From the NCBI GenBank assembly GCA_002633025.1, contig NMRB01001373.1, positions 129,006-193,005 of the forward strand: 64,000 bases of DNA, in the 5' to 3' direction. Source of the DNA: Notospermus geniculatus. Lineage: Eukaryota > Nemertea > Pilidiophora > Heteronemertea > Lineidae. The translations under genes and the position numbers were made by a program. The notes under the pieces are model-generated. The model had not been told where the DNA came from and did not search any database. It saw only the letters and a list, made by a program, of their open reading frames with translations. Shown one piece after another: positions 10,767 to 22,011 of the stretch (position 1 is its first letter; the number at the start of each line of letters is the position of its first letter).

Positions 10767-11455
10767 TTCAAACCCAGTAGAACTCGCGTATAACGTACCG
10801 GGTGGGACCAGCGATTTTTGTCCGTTATACACAAAATACGTGTTACGCATGTACCTATATACCGTACTTTGTCTGTTATACACGTAAAACGTACTATGTC
10901 CGGTATACGTATACCGTACATTGTCCAATACACACGTAAACAGCGTCATGTGTATGCCAACATTTCAACTTGGTTATTATGTCTTCAAGTCGTTCATTGA
11001 TTCAAAACGTGTGGCAATGTGCGAACTCCGTGCATCAGAAACTGCGGGTTCAGCTGACCACGTGCCTATCATGTGACTCGTGGTCTGGCGCGCAATTTGG
11101 AAATGATACAATGTATACCCCCAACACTTACCCTGAGCTCTTTTGGTACATTGGTGCCCCAGCCTCCCCTGACTTTTTTTCAGCATTTTCACTGATTTCA
11201 TTACTTTTGACTGATGTACCGGAGGCGCCAGGAGGAGTACGTTATATACGAATGAATTTTAATGGAAATGCATTACACTGGGACCGGAGATTTGGGTACG
11301 GTATACGCGAATGTCCGTTATACAGCGGCCGTTATATGCGATGTTTTTTTATTGGAATTATCATTAGACGGGACCGGGACTTCAAGTTTCAGTACGGTGT
11401 AAGCGAGTATCCGGTTTATCCGAGGACGTTATACGCGAGTTCTACTGTATTTGAA
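10767..11455. mobile_element. Long foldback element (about 690 bp)
   Basis: The outer arm at 10767 (gtagaactcgcgtataacgt) is inverted at 11427-11455 (acgttatacgcgagttctac). Internal GTTATAC/GTATAAC words repeat in both orientations. The 162-codon ORF across it is built from these repeats and has no protein signature. Confidence 0.65.
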
Positions 11456-12200
11456 TGATCTAAGTTACCAATTAGGTATTGAGAGTGTTGCAACACATAA
11501 AAGAATGAGTGATGAAGGTATGGCGGCCATTTTTGTTTCGACATAGTATCAGTTCAGCCTCGCTGTACCACTGGTTATATATAGGTTGGACAGGAGACCA
11601 GTCTTATCAAGGTGGGGAGGGAGAAAGAGTCACCTAATGGACACTGTTGGGCTTTAAATGGTGGCTTAACTGACGTCATATGGCGAGAACTCATTCTCAA
11701 CCTAGAGCTCGACTCGAAACTTTGCCAGATTTCTTTACCGAAGAATGACGGGAAGACCCGAAGTGTTACGAATGGGTGAGCAATATTGGACGGCCATCTT
11801 TGTTTTAAAGGTCTACAGAATGACAAGTGTGGCTATTCATAGTGATAAATCATTGTATGGAAAAGTCAATATCGCTGCCTCATTGAAATGGAAAATCTCA
11901 ATTGATTTTTCTCTTTTTTGATATGGTACTATTGGTATCAACGATATAATGATATTAAGCAAGAAGACACTCAGCCGGTAGTCTCAGTATATATTCAGTG
12001 CTGACCCTTTAGGAGGCCTGGCGTCTGCCAAATCATAATACTAACCCATGACGAGGAATAAAACCCCCATCTCAGCTCTGCCAGTTCGGTGCCCAGAGTC
12101 AAACGGAACGCCGGAGTGGGGATCGAACCAGGAACATTCTGACCGCTAGCCAGAGACAGGTGTGACAGGAATCAACGTCCTAGGAATGCAAGTCCGCCAA
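11456..12200. other. Intergenic with a decayed tRNA-like SINE fragment
   Basis: Around 12110-12160 the minus strand has ggttcgatccccactc, a B-box-like word, with a GCTAGCGGT word upstream, suggesting a tRNA-derived SINE remnant. The rest is unassigned. Confidence 0.3.
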
Positions 12201-12371
12201 ACAATAGCAGGTGTAACGTCGATCAGTGTTCCCCGTTTCTGTGTTTTTCGTATTGTTCCCCTCCTGACGGATTAAGCGGCAACTAACCCAACAATAACCA
12301 TTCTAGGCCGCGTCTATTGCTGGGGAACCATGAGCTACATAAACACTCACAGATGTTACACCTGCTATTGT
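12201..12371. mobile_element. Foldback MITE
   Basis: acaatagcaggtgtaac at the left is inverted as gttacacctgctattgt at the right. Non-coding. Confidence 0.6.
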
Positions 12372-12860
12372 AAGGTTATATCCGAATGGGCATGATCTCT
12401 ATAGCCAGATATTCTAATCCGTCGCTGAACAATAGGACCGGACTTTGATTCCGGGGGGAATTTGATTCCTGTCATGTCACACCTGAGCTACGCCACACAG
12501 GTGCAGCATCTGCCACTGTTTCCGTATGTCAGTGTTTCCCTTTATTGCTTGGGAAACGCTGGTGCATGTAGGTAGATTGACACGTTTCTTTGTGTGTCCC
12601 CTATTCAATAGAGAACTATGCTGTGTAGATTTTGTCTCCTCGCCAGGTACTGTGGATGAAGTTTCCTGATAGGTTTCAAATCATGTTCCTCCTGTTCAGG
12701 ATACCCTAGGTATAGGATTTGTTTTTCAGATGCAGGCACAGATTGAGAGAGGGATGTTCGTATAGCGTTCATAAAAGTGCCATACATTATGCACCAGTGC
12801 ACATATTTTCATATTTGTTCATGGAGTGGTCCAGGCATTCCTTAGGCCTATGATCTCCCT

Positions 12861-13273
12861 AAAGGCCCGTTTACACATGCAACTTTTCATATGCAACTTC
12901 ATGCAACTTGTTGCATAAACCTGATGAGACCAAAAAATTCATCAAAGTTGCATGTGTAAACGGGCATGCAACTTATTGCAACTAACTAGTGCAACTTGTT
13001 GCAAAATTAGGATCCAGATCCTATTTTCTGGTGAAGTTGCAACAAGTTGCACGTCGCTGGCCAATGAGAATACAGCAAAATATCATGTGACGTCTACTAA
13101 AGCCAAAATGGCTGCCGAACAAAGGATTCCCGCCAAAATTCCTGCAACTTGTTGCGAACTTCTGCAACTTATCGCACTGAATGTTGCAATGTGTAAACGT
13201 CACAGGTAGACTGCAACAAGTTGCAGGTTGCAGCAACTTGCAACTTGGTGCAACCTAATGTAAACCGCCCTTT
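12861..13273. mobile_element. Foldback MITE rich in GCAACTTGTTGCA words
   Basis: Termini are aaaggcccgtttaca and tgtaaaccgcccttt. The interior is full of palindromic gcaacttgttgca, and a partial inner inverted repeat runs from 12861 to 12967. Non-coding. Confidence 0.65.
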
Positions 13274-13478
13274 AAACGTTCCCGAGTGAGCCATGTGAAA
13301 ATAACAGCTAGATAATGCTTGGTACATTCGTGCAACGCATGTATGGATGACGCATAGGCCTACACTAGTTCTCTGATGTGTCAAGTCGCCGCTTATTCCG
13401 TCAGGAGAACAGTGAGGAACATTTAAAGATGGGGAACATTCAAAAACGTTACACCGGCTGAACATAAAGGATACGTGA

Positions 13479-13757
13479 ATGCAAACCGTAATGATCTCAC
13501 TTATTTTCATGCTGAGGGTGTACAATTCGGGATGTTTTGATTATGCAAGTTTGGCTTCTCATGTCAAGTCATCCATAGAATGTAGTCTGCTTTGCCTCTA
13601 CAACAACAACAACAACAACTGTCGACTGTTTTGGTATCGACCGGGCGTTTTCAAAAGTAACTGCCGTATTGCAAGACAAAACAATTGCAAAGAGACGAGA
13701 AGAAGAGGTGGAGTCGTTCTTTGGTCAATAAAGGTGATGAATCTTATTACCCGGTAG
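13479..13757 (+). pseudogene. PAN/apple-like secreted-protein fragment
   Basis: The 92-codon frame has a hydrophobic start (ISLIFMLRVYNSGC) resembling a signal peptide. It then reads SSIECSLLCL, CRLFWYRPG and SNCRI, the Cys spacing typical of PAN/apple domains of secreted adhesion proteins. The loop between Cys residues is an AAC-repeat-encoded run of six Asn. No further domain follows before the stop. It could be an N-terminal exon of an unfinished gene or a relic; the call is tentative. Confidence 0.3.
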
Positions 13758-14152
13758 ACAGCTAAACCTTGGAGGAATAAAACCTGACTAGCAACTACCC
13801 GTGGCGACCGGCGATTGTGATTCAACCGAAGATGGAATGCCCGGTCCTGGTGGAATAGGTGCACCCAACGTGGTGCAGTAGGGAGAATTTAGAAAGCAAT
13901 CGAACAACACTGCTAAAAAAAGTAAAATTGCGACCACAACAAAGTTCTCTTCGCAAAATCAACCACCCGTTGCATCAGGATATGGTATCATCTATCATCA
14001 TGCCGAATTTCAAGACAAAACAAAGCTTCCAAGTGTGACTTTATTGAGCCGACTTCCAGCATTATCATTATATAGATTTTATTCCTCCAAGGCTAAACAG
14101 AGCAATGTCTTCTTGGTTTCAGAGGTTTCTGTTCGATGAACGAAATTTAATA
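13758..14152. other. Intergenic, no gene seen
   Basis: No supported feature. Confidence 0.4.
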
Positions 14153-14679
14153 ACGAGGTTTCGCAAATCTGACTAAACACGAAGTACGAAACACGAAATG
14201 AAACTTCAGGACCTGGGGCCATATTTATGAAGCCTTCGCAACTTTGCGTTCACGCAAATCTATGGTGAGGCTGTCAGTGAACAATAGGGCACGTGCAGCC
14301 AAACAATAGATTTGCCTGAACGCAAAGTTGCGAAGGCTTCATAAATGTGGCCCCTGATGTATTTCTGGAGAATGGTTGCTACCACAAATGTCCCTGCTGC
14401 CGGTGCGTCTTTTCGCATATCATGTACGACCGAGAGAGTTATGGTGCATCTTGAATTTTTAAATTTCCACTTCGTATGTACGAAGTCGATACGAAAGATA
14501 AATTTCAAAGTTTAATATACATTGTACACTGTAACTCTATCGGTCTACGCTAAAAGACGCTCTTGCAGCAGGCGATATTTGTGGTACCAACCATCTCCTC
14601 AAATACATTACGTCATGGACGTTAAGTCCAATTTCGTATTTCGTACTTCGTGTTTCGTCAGACTTGCGAAACCTCCCTA
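14153..14679. mobile_element. Foldback element (about 180-bp arms) carrying a nested MITE
   Basis: The left end gaggtttcgcaaatctgac is mirrored by gacttgcgaaacctccct. Matching inner blocks include gtacgaaacacgaaatg / atttcgtacttcgtgtttcg. A different foldback is inserted at 14215-14354. The related copy at 2647-3125 carries another insertion at a different place. Confidence 0.75.
14215..14354. mobile_element. Foldback MITE nested in 14153-14679
   Basis: The arms ggggccatatttatgaagcc and ggcttcataaatgtggcccc are inverted, followed by matching tcgcaactttgcgttc words. It belongs to the superfamily with GGGCC-CATA-ATTCATAAA-like ends seen at 4380 and 14793. Confidence 0.8.
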
Positions 14680-14792
14680 ACATAATTTTCTTTGGCGAAA
14701 TCCGAGAATAACGACGCTCTGAAGTCGTTCTTGTTGTGTATTTTGTTACCGAGGCGAATTCTAACCTGCTGGGCCCACTATCATGTACATGA

Positions 14793-14906
14793 TGTATTCA
14801 TAAAACCTTGCTGGCTTTAGTTGGTTGCTAGTTGTGTACATTGGCCTGTACAAACTGGGCACTTTAGCAAGTAGCTAAGTCTAGCAAGGTTTTTGAATAT
14901 GGGCCC
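14793..14906. mobile_element. MITE copy, GGGCCCATATTCATAAA family
   Basis: tattcataaaaccttgctgg is inverted as ctagcaaggtttttgaatat, then gggccc. It is a diverged copy of 4380-4501 with the left-most bases degraded. Confidence 0.7.
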
Positions 14907-15296
14907 TGGCTATTTTTATGCCCTCTGCTATTTTGCCCATTCACCATCTCGCCCACACCCAGTTCACCAACTACATATAGTTTTTTTTATTTGATTTTTT
15001 TGTGTCATCACTATGGCATTGCAATAAATGAGTTTGATATCATACTTTTTCATTTTTGTTTTCTCGGAGAAGCACAACGGATTTGGAGGTTACAAAACCC
15101 TCAGCATGCCGCTCCTACATGTACCCCCTTGAGAATCTATACCATAAGTCGTTTTTGGAAAGTTGTAGGGGGTTGTCTTTTCTCTGTTCCCAGATTTTAG
15201 GGGGTATAGCGATAATATTCAGCCTTTCCGGCAATTTTCTTACTGCTCGTCTGTGTGCCGGAAGTCGTCCCGAGGCAACCACGACCCTCCGCCTCT

Positions 15297-15425
15297 GGCA
15301 CAGTGGCGCGTCAGCTTTGGTTGCTCTCACAAGCTCACCCCTATTTACCGAGCGAAGCGAGCGGTTTAGGGGGTGTGAGCTTGTGGGAGCAACTAAAACT
15401 AGCCCTATTGACGTGCCACTGTGCC
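15297..15425. mobile_element. Foldback MITE with GGCACAGTGGC termini
   Basis: ggcacagtggcgcgtcag at the left pairs with tgacgtgccactgtgcc at the right. Inner arms gttgctctcacaagctcacc / ggtgtgagcttgtgggagca form the rest of the stem. Confidence 0.7.
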
Positions 15426-15705
15426 TCGGGGTTAATTCTTCAAACCAGGACGGTCGAGTCGGCAAAAAAAGACGTAGATCTACATGTATGCAATTTCCAA
15501 CGAAATTGCTGACACTCTCAACCAAGACATTTTAAAATTAATTTACTATATAAAACTCGAGTTATTTCACATCTTTTTAAAAATCCGAATTCCGAATCCG
15601 GATTCATAATTTTCCATATCCACCGGACAGGACATCGATATAGTGGGTGATTTTCCAAAGTCGTATTCGACTGTATACTACCATCAAAAGTGCCAAGCTA
15701 TTATA

Positions 15706-16683
15706 ATGATGGCCGATATTTCAACTGGTGTCCTGGCTTCACCACGAAATGTCTTCGTATACTTTTTCGACAAATGGAGACTAGAATTTAAGCTGAGGAG
15801 TCACTTTACAATACCCAGTGCTTTATTCGTCATAGGTGAAATTGGAAATTGCGTAATTAGCTTTGGAAACACGGTGGGAAAATTTCAACTAGGAGCAACT
15901 TGGGGGTCGGGACGTAAAGCTTTTGTATTCGAACTGGATGGATTTTCTGTACGCGAATTATTCATTCCGTACTCCGATATCGAAATGAGGTTAAGGAAAG
16001 GTGGAAGAAATTTCAAGCAGCTTAGACTGACCACATGCAGTGACAACGCCTTTGTCGAAGTATTGTATTTCAAAACGAACGAGGAACGAGCGAAGAGGGC
16101 GCTGATTTCCAAATTACATTGGTTCAAGATAAAAGATAGAGGGTTTCTTTTTAGGTTAGAGTATGTAAAAGATTTAGGTAACAAACGCACTTACAGAAGA
16201 AATGACTTTGGATATTTCAATAACTTGATCTTCATGTTGGACGTCCAATGTGACTTCAAAACGAATCTATTCACATTTGAATATCATCCATTTGTAGTAA
16301 CTTCGAGAGACAGGCGGAAAATGTATGACGTCTCGTATACCACCGTCTTCGAACAGGTTTGGTGCGAAAATGAAATGACCCAGGCAGTGTTTCTTTCCAG
16401 CAATGTTGTATTGTTGATTGAGTATGATAGCAGTGGACTTCTATCCGATATGAGAGGTAACTTTTTCGCCGGTTATAAAGTTTATAAAATAACGAACTGT
16501 CACAGTGATTGCACGTTGAAAAGACATCAGCGAAAGTTAAATGGTACACTTACCCTCTTGCAATCAGATCGTCGTCCTCGTGATGCCGTTTTCGCCAGTG
16601 ATCATGGAGAGCTGATATATTGGCCAAGAAGGGCAAAACTCGGTCGTCCTCCTCAAGCCAGGGTCGTCAAATATTATACGTAA
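15706..16683 (+). CDS. Hypothetical protein, beta-rich, intronless (325 residues)
   Basis: A long open frame with even codon use and no repeats, unlike its surroundings, so probably coding. Predicted strands alternate throughout (FVIGEIGNCVISFG, KAFVFELDGFSVREL, DAVFASDHGELIYW), which could suggest a beta-propeller-like fold. I recognise no family. I see no signal peptide or membrane helix. The ATG pair at 15706/15709 is the first in frame. The frame stays open upstream to 15610 and a possible acceptor (ccggacag) precedes 15631, so an upstream exon may exist. It is flanked by MITEs. It could be a lineage-restricted gene or a single-exon retrocopy. Confidence 0.55.
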   Translation: MMADISTGVLASPRNVFVYFFDKWRLEFKLRSHFTIPSALFVIGEIGNCVISFGNTVGKFQLGATWGSGRKAFVFELDGFSVRELFIPYSDIEMRLRKGGRNFKQLRLTTCSDNAFVEVLYFKTNEERAKRALISKLHWFKIKDRGFLFRLEYVKDLGNKRTYRRNDFGYFNNLIFMLDVQCDFKTNLFTFEYHPFVVTSRDRRKMYDVSYTTVFEQVWCENEMTQAVFLSSNVVLLIEYDSSGLLSDMRGNFFAGYKVYKITNCHSDCTLKRHQRKLNGTLTLLQSDRRPRDAVFASDHGELIYWPRRAKLGRPPQARVVKYYT

Positions 16684-17782
16684 GCTGCGTATCCATTACA
16701 CTCGGCCCCAGTGTGTATCCGACGTCCCGGTCTTTACCGAAGGGGTGAGCCCGTAGCGTCTGGCCAAGCGAGACTACGTATCCATAGGCTGCTCGCTTGT
16801 GCAGTTTTCCCCTGTTCCGTGTTCGCTTGTGGCCTGTCACGTGGACAATTATTGGTTTGTTTGTCGTTCCCATAAAGCGGTTTTTCCGCGGTACAATATT
16901 ATTGCACAATATGGGGCCCAAAATGGGTGTCACGTGCTTCTGGCATAATGGATGGGAAAAAGATTGGCAATAATATTGCCCATCTTGATCCTCATATTGT
17001 GCAATAATATTGCACGTGGATAGGTCGCTTTAGCTGTACTGTGCGAACCTTTCCCATTGTTCACGGCACATGCCCACTTGACTGGGAACATAGGGAATTA
17101 ACATGCTCATTCTTTTGCCCACTCCACGAGATTAAAGCTGAACTGCATGAACAAAAACACCACAGCGCTGCAGTATGGTGGTCTACAGAAGTGCAAACGC
17201 CCTTCGAAGTACCTTCAGATCATGATAGACTACCGGCTTGTTTAGCGGCGCCACTGTATTCAATCGCAGGCTTTCAATCTGGACACATCAAGAGATAGCG
17301 TCCAAGTGACTGAGCCTGATAGACTAAAGTATATTTCCGTATGGAAACTGAGTAGGAGGTTGGTCAGGGTTCTTTAGTGGTTGCGCCCTGTTGAAATATA
17401 TGGTAAAATGACAAAACTTCGGGATCAACAAATAATAAACCGCTCGTCTGACTTTCACAAATTCCATTTGGAATCATTACAAACATGCTGCGTATGAATC
17501 TTATTTTATTTCTTTTGCCATAGTCTAGTTATTTGAATATATTTTCGCAGAAACGTATTGTACATGATATGAGCAACAATACATAGGCCTTGACTCGCGT
17601 GATGTGTATATGTACTTGTCGAAAGAAATACCGGTTTTTTTGTAGTGGAAGTGCAGCTATTATCCGCATCCACAGCAGCAGATCAAAAGATTAAATGCTT
17701 GTGGTAACGAACCAGGAATAACGAAAGGCCAACGGGATATCTGCGGGGGGGGGGGGTGAGAGGGGGAGCTTTAGCTGAATAA
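16684..17782. other. Intergenic
   Basis: A 20-bp inverted pair (caatattattgcacaatatg at about 16893 and its complement at about 16993) forms a small hairpin. AATAAA occurs at about 17434. No gene seen. Confidence 0.4.
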
Positions 17783-18457
17783 GGGCCGATTTAATAGACG
17801 TTTGCTAAGCTACCATTGGTTCCACCGAAAATAGATGGGCATGCGAAAAGTGTACCCAGCTAAATTTTCATCAAAAAGCCCTGTTTGGATGGATAGTACG
17901 CGCTATACAGAGCTTCGAAAACGTTACTTTTTGGTGTGAAAAAATCAATTGTACATTTTTTGCACGCCTATCTGTTTTTGGTGGAACCATCCTCCCACAG
18001 CAGGGGTTTTTACCTCGCTCCTCTTCATCCGCTCACACAAACCCCTGCTGAAATAGGGCACCCAGTGAATCTGGTGTAGCTGTTCCATACTCCAGTTGCA
18101 CTCCCTGTATTACGAATTTCGTGGTTTTACCCCGTTTGACCTAAGTTTTGTGCTTTACAAATCACTTACATCTTTCCAAAAGTGACTGAATTTTGTCACA
18201 GAGGTTCTTCCTATGTATAGGAAAGATTCTTATTATTTTTGATTGTTATTATGAGTCATATTTACTTCGTATTCACATCCTAAAAATGCAGCATTCTGAT
18301 TGGGCAATGATTTTCTGACCGCCTCATGCTTGCCTGGGAGGCCCAATTTCAGCAGGGCTTTGTGTGGAGTGTATGAAGAGGAACGAGACTGAAGCCCTGC
18401 TGTGGGAGGATGGGTGGAACCAATGGTTAGCTTAGCAAACGTCTATTAAATCGGCCC
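17783..18457. mobile_element. Long foldback element (about 675 bp)
   Basis: The left arm from 17783 begins gggccgatttaatagacgtt. It continues through gctaagctaccattggttcc and is mirrored by ggaaccaatggttagcttagc and aacgtctattaaatcggccc. A second inner inverted block (ctcccacagcaggg / ccctgctgtgggag) lies about 210 bp in. Confidence 0.8.
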
Positions 18458-19075
18458 ATTATTGATCAAATTCTGTCTGATGATTGAAAAATCACCAACC
18501 ATTCAATAAACAGTTATTTTGTCCAAAACGATTCTTCAACGATGTGTAAGATGTTATAATTAGCCGGATATGAGGTACTACACAATGTACATGAAAAACT
18601 CGTACATGTCATCATAATAATAAGTGATAAGTTGAAACATTCTCCTTTTATTGATTGAATTTATCGAATTGATTTATTAACGGTGGCGTAAGACCAGGCA
18701 TGACAGTGGTCATTTCAAAACCAACAATGTAGCACTGTCGAATTTGACCCAGCCGGTGCGGAGATATCGGCTGAAAACCTCGCTCCAATCTGTGGAATGA
18801 AGTGTGGGTCGGATATTTCACTTCACATTGTGATGATAATACTTCATCGTGTTTTGACGATATCGTCTGTTTCCTTCTCCCTTTCATGCCTTTTGTATTT
18901 GATCGTATGAAAGCGAGGTGTCGGAGGATTGGTACTACAGCTGCGGGGTTAACGCGCAGGGCCAGATTTTCGACTAATCAGCATGTTAGCATATTGTACT
19001 TCAAAACATTACCTTGTTCACGTCGTAGTTAATCACGGGTGTGTACATGTACGTACTGTACATCCCGCTGTACAT
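18458..19075. other. Intergenic, no gene seen
   Basis: Short ORFs only, without signatures. Confidence 0.4.
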
Positions 19076-20064
19076 GTACACTCTTGTAGGAAAGTAAAAG
19101 GACAGCAAGTTATCCTTAATATCTCAAAAACCACTGGCGCTACAACAATGGTATTTGCACCCAATCTGTAGCAACATGTTGGGCATAGAACCATGGTGTT
19201 TTGACAAAAATCAATTTTAATTAATTCACAGAAAAATGACATTTTATAAAATCACTTTTTTGACAATTTTTGAAAAATCGTCCGATTTCAAATTTTCTTT
19301 CTTCATGATATTCAACTTGCCTGACGGACCAACATCTGCAACTTATCCTTTTTAGAATCTCAAGAGAAAATGCCTTTTTTGGCATTTTTTAGCAAAAATA
19401 AATCCCACTCACACAGTCATATAGAAACACCTCTTGGACAGCCCCTCTTTACGGATTTTATACTCTGAAGAGCAGGCCTGGGGCAGTTCCAGTTCAGTTC
19501 TCATGTTATGCACCAAATGAGAAGTGACACTGACTTCAACCCATGTCTGTTCAGTGCAAAACCTCATCAATACCATGAATTGGCTTTTATTTGTAAAAGG
19601 AAGTTACGTCATACTGCCAATATAACAAGGGTCTTGGGAGACCACAGGTTTTGTTGATCACTGTCTGTTATGACAACAAGATTCCTGGCTAAGAGGGGCT
19701 GTCCTAGAGGTGTTGTCTGTTTGACTGTATGAGTGGGATTCATTTTGCTGAAAAATGCAAAAAGAGGCATTTTCTCTTGATATTTTAAAAGGGAAAAGTT
19801 GCAGATGTTGGTCAGTCAGGCACGTGGAATGTAACGAAGAAAGAAATTTTGAAATCGGACGATTTTTCAAAAATTGTGAAAAAAGTCATTTTACAAAATG
19901 TCATTTTTCTCTTAATTAATTAAAATAGATTTTTGTCAAAACACCATGGTTCTAGGCCCAACATGTTGCTACAGATTGGGTGCAAATACCATTGCTGTAG
20001 CTCCAATGGTTTTTGAGATATTTAGGAAAACTTGCTGTCCTTTTACTTTCCTACAAGAGTGTAC
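19076..20064. mobile_element. Foldback element with about 380-bp imperfect arms
   Basis: The left arm (gtacactcttgtaggaaagt onward, to about 19455) and the right arm (about 19680 to 20064) are inverted copies at the level of many long words, e.g. aaatcgtccgatttcaaatt / aattttgaaatcggacgatt. The spacer is about 220 bp. No transposase is seen. Confidence 0.8.
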
Positions 20065-20093
20065 ATTCATTTCGCCGGCGCTTGAATCTATGG

Positions 20094-20776
20094 TAGTGTC
20101 CCACTGGCGACTTTTGCCCACGACAAGGGGCGAATCTGAAGGTTGCGATAACTCCCTCGATAAGCTGCGATATACGTAGTTTTCCGCGAATTGTCAACTG
20201 GTCGCTGATTCGTCGAACACTCGCAGGCCTAGACGAAGATAGTCGTGGGTGGTCGCAGATGCTCGTAGTCTTCTTAAGCCTAGGTCACAAATGCACCGGG
20301 CCCCGTACGATTTTCCCCACCAAGCGGCTTGCTGTGGGTTTTAGAGACTGAAACTCGGATCTAAGATGAATTATGCCGAAATCGCCTAAATAGATAAGCG
20401 GAAATTAGACTGGATCAAATTGGGCTCCGTAGAAATTGGCCAAAATGTCTGTTTTTACTCGCCGTACGGGCCCCGGAGTTGATATGTGACCTAGGCTTTA
20501 CTCGTGGCTAGGCGCAGACTGTCGTAGATAGTCGAGGTTACTCTTCAAGACCTACGATCCTGTACGACGACATGGGCACGACTATATACGAGATACAATC
20601 ATGTACTTCGACTGACATCGACTAAATTGTCGTAGCAAATTTTGAACATTTTGAAAATTTTTCTGCGAGCCAGAGAATCACTGCGAACACAGACGACAGT
20701 CTAAGAACTGTTACGACGAGCTACGATTTTTTCATTCGCCCCTTGTCGCAGGCCAAAATTCGCCAGTGGGACGCTA
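20094..20776. mobile_element. Foldback element, host of a nested 226-bp MITE
   Basis: tagtgtcccactggcga at the left and cgccagtgggacgcta at the right are terminal inverted repeats, followed by ccacgacaaggggcgaa / ttcgccccttgtcg. The 20275-20500 element is inserted inside. Confidence 0.75.
20275..20500 (+). mobile_element. 226-bp MITE (CCGTACGGGCCCCGGAG family), copy 1
   Basis: Ends are taagcctaggtcacaaatgc and tatgtgacctaggcttta. Internal arms are gggccccgtacgattttc / cgccgtacgggccccgg. Two further copies are at 20957-21187 (inverted) and 21786-22011. Confidence 0.8.
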
Positions 20777-20781
20777 GTATT

Positions 20782-21504
20782 AGCCAGTCTCACACGAGTG
20801 CGACAGTTGGCCTGCGTTTAATTGCGATAGACAATCGCAGGTGTACTGTCGCAAATTAACGCAAACTATCGCAGACCCATACGATAATATTGCAGGCTAT
20901 CGCGTATAATCGTGAAATTTTGGAAATGTTCCGTAAGATTTAACCTTGTCGCAGGTTAAGCCCCAGTCACATATCCACTCCGGGGCCCGTACGGCGAGTA
21001 AAAACAGACATTTTGGCCAATTTCTACGGTGCCCAGTTTGATCCAGCCTACTTTCCGCCTATCTATTGAGGCGAGTTCGGCATGATTCATCTTAGATCCG
21101 AGTTTCAGTCTCTAAAATCCGCAGCAAGCCGCTGGGTGGGGAAAATCGTACGGAGCCCGGTGCATTTGTGACCTACATGTAGGCTTTACGCAAAGCAACC
21201 GCAGATTAATTGTCGCAAAATATCGCACAATGTCGCAAAAAAATCGTTGATATAATCCCAAATTATCGGTGTCGACTGAAGAGGCTGCAGACAGAAAACC
21301 CGTATTATCGCAAGATTGTCGCAGCTATAATCGCAGATTGTCGCAAACAACCGCAAGTGAACGCCAAAAAACGCTGATTATCGTTAACTTTACGACAATT
21401 CGGCGATACGTCTGCGACAAATCTGCGATAATTTCTGCGATTGTTTGCGTAACGTAGAAAAATGAAATCGCACGCAAATTGTCGCACGTGTGAGAGCGGC
21501 TTTA
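20782..21504. mobile_element. Foldback element (GTCGCA-rich), host of MITE copy 2
   Basis: The left end agccagtctcacacgagtgc pairs with gcacgtgtgagagcggcttta. The interior is rich in TCGCAGA/TCTGCGA words in both orientations. The 20957-21187 element is inserted in it. Confidence 0.65.
20957..21187 (-). mobile_element. MITE (CCGTACGGGCCCCGGAG family), copy 2, inverted
   Basis: It reads as the reverse complement of copies 1 and 3 over its whole length, starting taagccccagtcacatatcc. Confidence 0.8.
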
Positions 21505-21785
21505 AGCCTAGGTCACAAATGCACCGTCTGGTCACCGCCTAGGTCACTAGATCACCGCCTAGGTCACCGCCTAGGTCACAAATACGTCTGCGACAAATCT
21601 GCGCACGTGTGAGAGCGGCTTTAAGCCTAGGTCACAAATGCACCGTCTGGTCACCGCCTAGGTCACTAGGTCACCGCCTAGGTCACCGCCTAGGTCACAA
21701 ATACGTCTGCGACAAATCTGCGATTGTTTGCGTAACGTAGAAAAATGAAATCGCACGCAAATTGTCGCACGTGTGAGAGCGGCTT
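21484..21785. repeat. Tandem duplication of the MITE border (about 120-bp period)
   Basis: The block from cgcacgtgtgagagcggctt to cgtctgcgacaaatctgcg is repeated. It carries short (cctaggtcaccg) sub-repeats, consistent with slippage or end duplication of a nested element. Confidence 0.75.
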
Positions 21786-22011
21786 TAAGCCTAGGTCACA
21801 AATGCACCGGGCCCCGTACGATTTTCCCCACCCAGCACCTTGCTGCGGATTTTAGAGACTGAAACTCGGATCTAAGATGAATCGTGCCGAAATCGCCTCA
21901 ATAGATAGGCGGAAAGTAGGCTGGATCAAACTGGGCACCGTAGAAATTGGCCAAAATGTCTGTTTTTACTCGCCGTACGGGCCCCGGAGTGGATATGTGA
22001 CTGGGGCTTTA
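21786..22011 (+). mobile_element. MITE (CCGTACGGGCCCCGGAG family), copy 3
   Basis: Almost identical to copy 1 in the same orientation, ending gatatgtgactggggcttta. Confidence 0.8.

Noticed and set aside
10970-11458. 162-codon ORF
   Set aside because: Composed of inverted GTTATACG-type repeats within a foldback element.
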